A DNA stretch of 64,000 nucleotides from Ligustrum vulgare (Eukaryota > Streptophyta > Magnoliopsida > Lamiales > Oleaceae): positions 21,894,692 through 21,958,691 of the forward strand of contig OY743179.1 in the NCBI GenBank assembly GCA_963555705.1. Reading direction: 5' to 3'. The position numbers and the translations under genes are program-made. The notes under the pieces were generated by a model that did not search any database, had not been told where the DNA came from, and was given only the letters and a program-made list of their open reading frames with translations. Positions 57,796-64,000 of this stretch are shown in pieces. Every line of letters begins with the position of its first letter. Within the stretch, counting starts at the first letter, position 1.

Positions 57796-60700
57796 TAACT
57801 TGTTACTTGTTAGAATTTGTTAAATTCTTTGATGAATTCAATATGATTGAATTAATTTTTCTAGTTTTCTAGCTTTTGAGAAAATTGATTTTCTTGTTCC
57901 AAATTTGATTTTGAAAAGAAAATTAATTTTTGGTCGAAAAAATTGGATCCAAAAATTGATTGGAAATCGGATTAAAAAAAAATGACAGCAACAATCCCAT
58001 CGCTGCCGTCGGAAAGAGCGCTCACAACGTGGCTACAGTCACGTAGCATTGGATGTTCATCGCCACTGATATCATTGGAAGAGGCACACGCCACTGCCTG
58101 GACTGGAAGCTCCGAGTGCTGCTGCTACAGCGCTGGCTACTGTCAGCAGCATCGCACGACGTTGCTGCGTCGCGTAAAGGCGCTGCTGAGAGAGCAAAGC
58201 CTTTCGACTGCTGATGGCTGCAGGATACCGCTGCTGTTGTAAGACGCAACACTGGCACCCCACACCCAATAGGAGAAAGACATTTTCAGGCGAGGGAGAT
58301 TTAGGGGCGGGGGCCCGTGTTGCAATTTTCGAAATTGCAGCCCCCGTCTGCAATTTATGAATTAGGGTTTAGAGTTGGGGCGGGGGCTTCTTTGTAATTT
58401 TTGAAATTTCAAACCCCTGTCTGCAATTATGTAATAGGGTCAAAACTGCAATTTTTAAATGAAGGACCTATCATACAATTTCTGAAATTGAGGGTCTCTT
58501 TGTGATATTTTGAAATGGGTCAGAGTGCAAATTTTCAAAGGACCTTGAATACAATTTTGGTTTAAAATTTGATTTTCAAATTGGGTTTGACCTAATTTAA
58601 AACTTTGACCAGAATTTTAACTTTGACCCAATTCAAAGTTTTATTTTAAAATTTACGACTTTTAAATTATTATTAAAATTTAATTTTAATAAAATATATA
58701 ATTTGACCCTAAATTGAATTTTATTTTGTTTAGGAGTTTTATCCTAAATTAAAATGTTAATTCAATTTCCCCTAATTTTAGAATTAGAGTTTGGACTCTA
58801 ATTTGATGTTTAATTAAAATTTGATGTTTAATTAAATTCGATTTAATAATTAGTTAATTTGATTAATTGATTATTAATTGAATTTTACTTAGGATTTGAT
58901 CCTAAACTCAATTAGCCCTACAATCTCGAAATTCGAGTTGGACTCTAATTTGGTATTTATTTAAAATTTGATTTTAATTAAATAAACCTTCAATTAATGT
59001 AATTGATTAATTTGATTAATTGATTACTAAATTGAATTTTGTTTTATTTTAGAAGTTTTATCCTAAATTGAGATGTTAATTTAATTTTTCCTCTTTTGAA
59101 TTAGAGTTGGACTCTAATTTGGTATTTGATTAAAATGTGATTTTAATTAAATAAGTCCCGCTAACTAAAGTTAATTAATTTATTTGATTAATTAATTATT
59201 GTTCCGATCCATTTTAACTAAATTAGTTTAGACGACCTAAATTACTAGAAACTTGAAAGTTGTTTATATAATATTAGATATTATATTTTTATACATTTAA
59301 ATGATGAATGTGTATTTAGTGGATTATTATAGACTCGACCCATGTGATTGATTGGTTGGATGGTTTTACATATTATGTTTTTGTTGGTTGGGCTTGCGAG
59401 CCTATTATTATTTAATTGGGTCTGCGTGCCTATTATTTAATTTATATGGGCATGCGAGCTCTAATTTGTAGATATGGGCCTGTGCGTCCTTTTATACAGG
59501 CTTGCGTGCTAACTAGTATAGGATACAGGTTGGAGCTTGCCACAAGAAGACAACTAGTATATGATACATGTTGCAGTAGCAAATCGAGATTATTGCATTT
59601 AGTATTCGATGATCGAATGCAGTGTCCCCTAGAATTGACCAACTAGTCTTCTTTATGGCTCGAGAAGACTAGATAGATATCGTCCATAATCATCCACAAT
59701 ATTATTATATGTATGATTAATTGCATAGTTGATGTTAGTTAATATACATAGGAATGATGAGACCAAATTCCTCACTTAAAAATTTATATTAAGTCGTATG
59801 CTTTCCATTGTTATAATGAAAAACCAGAGTTTACTATCGATGTCAGTTTATTGAGTCACTCAAGGCTACTCGTTAGTAGATATGTTTCTCATTATGAAGT
59901 ATCAGATATTTCTGAACAATGGGTCAGACTTAATCAAAAGCACGTTGTTTATTGAGTCAATCAAAAGGAATATAATTTTGGAAGCAATTTATTAAATTCG
60001 TATTAATTAGTTAATACAAGGTGCCTTCCATTGTTATAGTGAATAAATCAGAATCCGCCCTCGATGCGGCTTGTTGAGTCACTCAAGGCTGCGAGTGGGA
60101 AGGTGTGTTTGTCATTATGAAACATAAGATGTTTCTGAACCATGAGTAGAATTTAACCAAAATCTATATCTTGTTGAGTCACTCAAGGAGATGAGATTTT
60201 GGAGATACAGTCAAGTAAATACATAAGATGTATGTGACAAAGAGTTATCTACTTGATGATCTAGGAGTCACATGGAGATGTGATTGATAGGAGGATCTAC
60301 CTGGATGTTTTATTAGAACTTGTTGAGTCACTCAAAGTTCTAATAGAATAAATGGATCCTAGCCTACTGTGAATCTAATAGGATTCTACGAGATTAATGT
60401 TGAGGGTCATTAATTCAAGTAAAATAGTGGGAGCAATCGATTTAATAAAAGACCTTATTAAATTGATTTATGCGTGAAAATACGTGATTCTAATTTTGCT
60501 CTATTATTGTTGTTGCATGAATTTTAAAATCTGAGTTGTTACTTGAACTTATGGAGTGTAATTGACACTCTGTAAATTCATTAGACTGAAATCCTTAAAT
60601 TGGCGTCGTTCTTTGAGATATGATCTCAAAACACTATATGATCGAGAATACTCTTCTCGAACATTCCTATAATAGGACACTACATTTATAATTGCGAAGC

Positions 60701-61160
60701 TTCCTTAAACGAACTGAAGAAGTGAGAAGCTTGGTGAATCTTCTACTTCAGTTTTCTATTTGATAGAGGTTAAACAATCTACTTAGCCAATAGAGTATTA
60801 GATACTGATAATATACAATGACTAAAAGTATAATAATTGCCAAAAATGGTGATATACCTATTTATAGGTAATAAAGCAAATGTTGCTTGTAAAGCTTAAG
60901 AAGTTATCACCTATCTTTGTTTTCTCATTCAGTTTAAAATTAGACAATTGTTAATTACAGTTCTTAAGAAGAACAACACTTCCACTTCATATTTGGACAT
61001 GAAATGATTATCCTATTTAATTAAAAATAATAGTTATCCGTTAACTTAGATGGGATAATATGGAAGTTAGGTAAATAACAAACAGTCCACATTTTGAATA
61101 TTGATAAGGCAAAGAAGAAGTCACTCTTAAATCTGACACTTGACTTACTCAATTAATAGA
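57796..61160 (+). other. C3 leader and unrecognised gag region
   Basis: 57980-58330 is GC-rich with open frames on both strands and no domain. About 58790-59160 repeats the phrase AGAGTTGGACTCTAATTTGG with variants three times. 59330-59520 repeats GCTTGCGAGCC/GCATGCGAGC-like words. 59850-60330 repeats GTTGAGTCACTCAAGG five or more times. No confident gag domain was found in 57960-61130. Confidence 0.5.
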
Positions 61161-61161
61161 G

Positions 61162-61169
<8 letters not shown>

Positions 61170-61242
<73 letters not shown>

Positions 61243-61293
61243 ACCATGGATGTAAATTGATAAGTCAATTTTCTTGGAAAAAGGAAATGTTGG

Positions 61294-61375
<82 letters not shown>

Positions 61376-61428
61376 ACCATGGATGTAAATTGATAAGTCA
61401 ATTTTCTTGGAAAAAGGAAATGTGGGAT
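61170..61428. repeat. Duplicated block: (TA)n plus 56-bp unit, twice
   Basis: (TA)n 61170-61239 + unit 61240-61295, then (AT)n 61296-61372 + unit 61373-61428. Both units start CTCACCATGGATGTAAATTG and are nearly identical. It lies within the decayed C3 coding region. Confidence 0.9.
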
Positions 61429-61599
61429 GGTTGATCCACTGAGCCTGTTACATTCGGATGTAAGCGGACATATGTCAGAGTGATCTTTAATCATTAGATA
61501 ACCATGATTGTCATTGTTATCTATAATAAAGTTTAAATCTGAAAGTTTGAAAAGTTCAAATAATACATATATAAATTAGAAGGCCAAAATGAGAAAAAT

Positions 61600-63610
61600 A
61601 TTCTAAGCACTTAGATTTGATCAAAGTGAAGAATATTTCAAAGTGATTGGCTTCCAGGTTGTGTTATGAGAACATAATTTTCGCATAAATAACTCTTTCG
61701 CATACACCTCGACACAATGGCCTATCTGAAAGGAGAATGATTACAATTGATGGAATCATTGATGAAGCCACGCAAAATCTCCAAAACAGTTTTTAGAACT
61801 ATGCACAAAAAACTTTATATTACACACTTAGTCGTGTTCCATGATAATCGGTTGATGAAGGTCCATATAAGATATGGATTTAAAAGGTTTAATATTCCTC
61901 GCGTTAGGATTTAAGACCTCAATACTTATTAGAAGTATACAAAATTTGGATAAGCAATAGCCTTAGTCCAATATCTATATTTGTGGGATACCCAAAAGAT
62001 GGTTGGATATTATTTCTACATTCCTATCGAGAAAGAAAGTCTATCTCGAATTTTGTCAATATCTTAGAGAAATAGTTCATCAAAGAGAAGACAGTGGGAG
62101 TAAAAGTAGAACATGAAAGAGTTCGTGATTACACATATATACTCAATCGATTCAATAAGCTGGAATATGTGCTTGCATTAGATGAGGCACAAATCAATGC
62201 TTGGGATACGATCGGTGTTCAGGACGTGGTGACGACTGAAAACACACTAGCTCCATGTAAAGATATTAGGATCATGTATAATCTATTGAGTTACACATCC
62301 CTAATTGCTAATAATGTATTAGTCATCAAGGATAATGAGCTTATATTTACATAGAAGCTAAGTCAAATGTTGACTAAATGAGATGGCAGGAAGCCATAGA
62401 ATTCGAGATAAAAACAAGTTTTAGAACTTGTTTGATTCACTTGAAATGGGTAAGACTCATAGGCTGTAAATGCGTTTATTCTGAATCAATTCGGAATCTG
62501 CTTGCGATAGCAACATGTTATAATGGGATTTTCGAATCCTTAAAACATAGTATACTAACTACAGATATCTATTATAGATTAAAGTAAGCCTCACGGAGCT
62601 AGAATTTTAATTTTGATGAGAAAATCAAAATGTTTGATTTTATAAAAGTTGAAGATAAAGAATGTGTGTATATAAAAGGTTAGTGGGAGTGTTCAATATT
62701 TTTGATACTATATGTAGATGACATATTATTTATCAGAAGTTGAGTCTCTAACCTTTAAGTGAAAGTACAATTATTTTGAATTTCTCCATGATGGATTTGA
62801 GAAATAAAACCTTCACTTTGGGAACCAGAATCTATAGAGATATATCTGGAAGGTTGTTTTAATTTCTCAATCCACGTACATAGATGTAATGCTAATGGAG
62901 TTAGCATGAGTGAATCCAATGTAGGATTCTATCCCAAAAGTTTTCGGGTTAATCCTTTCAAAATGGTGTTTAGAACACATATTAAAAAAATGATGCGGAG
63001 AAGATACTTGATTGTTTGACAATAAGATCTTAAACACGACACTATGTACGATACCTTTTGTATTATTGAGTAATTGAGAAGTATTAAGAATACAATAGAC
63101 ATATGGAGAAATGTAGACTTACAGTCTTTAGGTATAGAGATACCATCCTGCAGTTCGAGAAAAGATGAAGGAAATATTCAGCCTAATTGTTAATTAACTC
63201 GTAGCAGTGGTGTAGTCAGTTTGAAATGGTTCAAACAAGAAAGACCGCTAACTATACAACCGAGACCAAATACATAAGTGCTTGTGAAACAATCTCGATC
63301 GTTACGTTCATTAGTGAACTATAACTGTTTCTGGAATTGCAGCTCCAGTAATGAGCACTGTGATGACAATTGAGCATCGTGCAAGCGAGGGAACTGGGTC
63401 TCATTGATGATCTAAGTATGTATTTAGGTGCTACTATCTCATTTGAAGATTGTAGAAAAATAGAATTCATGTCCACTAACCTTGAGAAGGTTGAATATGT
63501 GAAGCGTCACATATCGAAGATCCACTTGTAAAACCACTATCTCAAAAGGAATATGATTATCATATAAACTCATTATGTATAGGATACATGAGTTATTGGA
63601 TCTAGTGGGA
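61600..63610 (+). pseudogene. C3 integrase, reverse transcriptase and RNase H remnants
   Basis: Integrase: HTPRHNGLSERRM near 61700. The C-terminal part GYPKDGW and HERVRD runs from 61980 to about 62130. RT entry: MRWQEAIEFEIKTSF and IGCKCVYS (62378-62480). RT core: RFDEKIKMFDFIKVEDKE (about 62605), catalytic LYVDDILFIRS (about 62708-62742). The polyprotein end KPLSQKEYDYHINSLCIGYM is at about 63528-63590. Numerous stops and frame changes. RNase H between 62900 and 63500 is only weakly recognisable. Confidence 0.78.
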
Positions 63611-64000
63611 GAATATCAGTGTCATGCTCTAAATCCAATCATTGAGATAGCATAACACATATTATCATTGTTACAATAAAGGCAGATCTATTATTTAATT
63701 GAGTTTAACTCATTATTTCGATAATAGAGTCCGAAGAATAAGTTTAAGTAACTTGTAAGTCAGAAGGTGTTGTGACTGTGAGATACAAGTCATTAATATC
63801 TTATTCTAAAATTTTTCCTAGTCGAAGTAACAACAAGATACGGATATTGTTGTTGCAGTTAGACTAGCATATGTTGCATTTCTTTCTTATGAAGAAAGTA
63901 GCTTATCTCACAAGTTAGAATGTAGAGGGACATTCAAATGAACACGTGGTTGCATTATTAGATGAACAAAGCATTGGATAACCGCCTAGAGATTCCACAT
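63611..64000. other. C3 3' non-coding region
   Basis: Follows the polypurine-like AGTGGGAGA. No LTR match to 57309-57781 is seen before the window ends. Confidence 0.4.

Larger units (their letters stand above)
57309..64000 (+). mobile_element. Ty1/copia element C3, continuing beyond the window
   Basis: 5' LTR 57309-57781 (TATTAGAATTAATG ... CTTACA, an altered TGTTAG...CA pair), PBS at 57783. A long leader, decayed gag and pol fragments follow, and the coding part ends near 63610 with a purine tract AGTGGGAGA. No 3' LTR lies inside the window. Confidence 0.8.

Noticed and set aside
61140..61494. Open frames over the TA arrays encoding Tyr-Ile repeats
   Set aside because: Translation of a TA microsatellite is always open and repetitive; no start context or homology supports a gene.

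Overview
This is a transposon-dominated stretch of a plant nuclear genome. The AT-rich composition, short GT-AG introns, plant-type Ty1/copia and Ty3/gypsy elements, and L1 LINE, hAT, Mutator-like, Helitron and Tourist-like MITE sequences point to a dicot, but the sequence does not allow a species call. No bacterial, viral or organellar block and no CRISPR array was seen.

Layout. 1-1450: last seven exons of a plant AAA+ ATPase gene (DAA1/ATAD1-like), with a frameshifting internal deletion in exon 2. 2245-8563: a 670-bp segment present twice, the first copy running into a decayed hAT element with a BED/DDE transposase, followed by a SINE-like head and a foldback MITE. 8564-12180: a 5'-truncated, internally deleted L1-type LINE. 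13950-15345 (minus): a decayed, still visibly intron-bearing gene for a replication protein A large-subunit-like protein. 15700-17400: a 237-bp tandem repeat and two Tourist-like MITEs with 3-bp target duplications. 18173-21005: a non-autonomous Mutator-like element with ~370-bp inverted ends and a perfect 9-bp target duplication, carrying a nested non-autonomous Helitron (18568-20118).

22121-33897: a Ty1/copia element (C1) split by a chromovirus-like solo LTR (25167-26386) and by a young non-autonomous LTR element (N1, 26961-32262). 33898-37053: a decayed retrotransposon ORF split by a solo LTR. 37054-43020: further solo LTRs and a minus-strand copia polyprotein remnant (C2). 43979-49748: rearranged copies of a short LTR family, split by solo LTRs of 3.1 kb and 1.7 kb. 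50395-57308: a Ty3/gypsy element (G1) that retains RT, RNase H and integrase but lacks gag-protease, with a nested minus-strand gypsy element (G2, 52147-56275) that retains gag-protease but lacks RT to integrase. G1's 3' LTR is interrupted by a further copia element (C3, 57309 to beyond 64000).

The only cellular gene sequences seen are the AAA+ ATPase and the RPA-like pseudogene, both damaged. The strongest content is structural: eight LTR insertions have recoverable 5-bp target duplications and six of these are solo LTRs, so insertion order and a history of LTR-LTR recombination can be read directly. I found no convincing previously undescribed biological system. The best candidates for follow-up are the gag-only/pol-only gypsy pair, the MULE with its nested Helitron, the small TGATATGATC-starting LTR family related to G2, and the gene-fragment-like GC-rich leader of N1.
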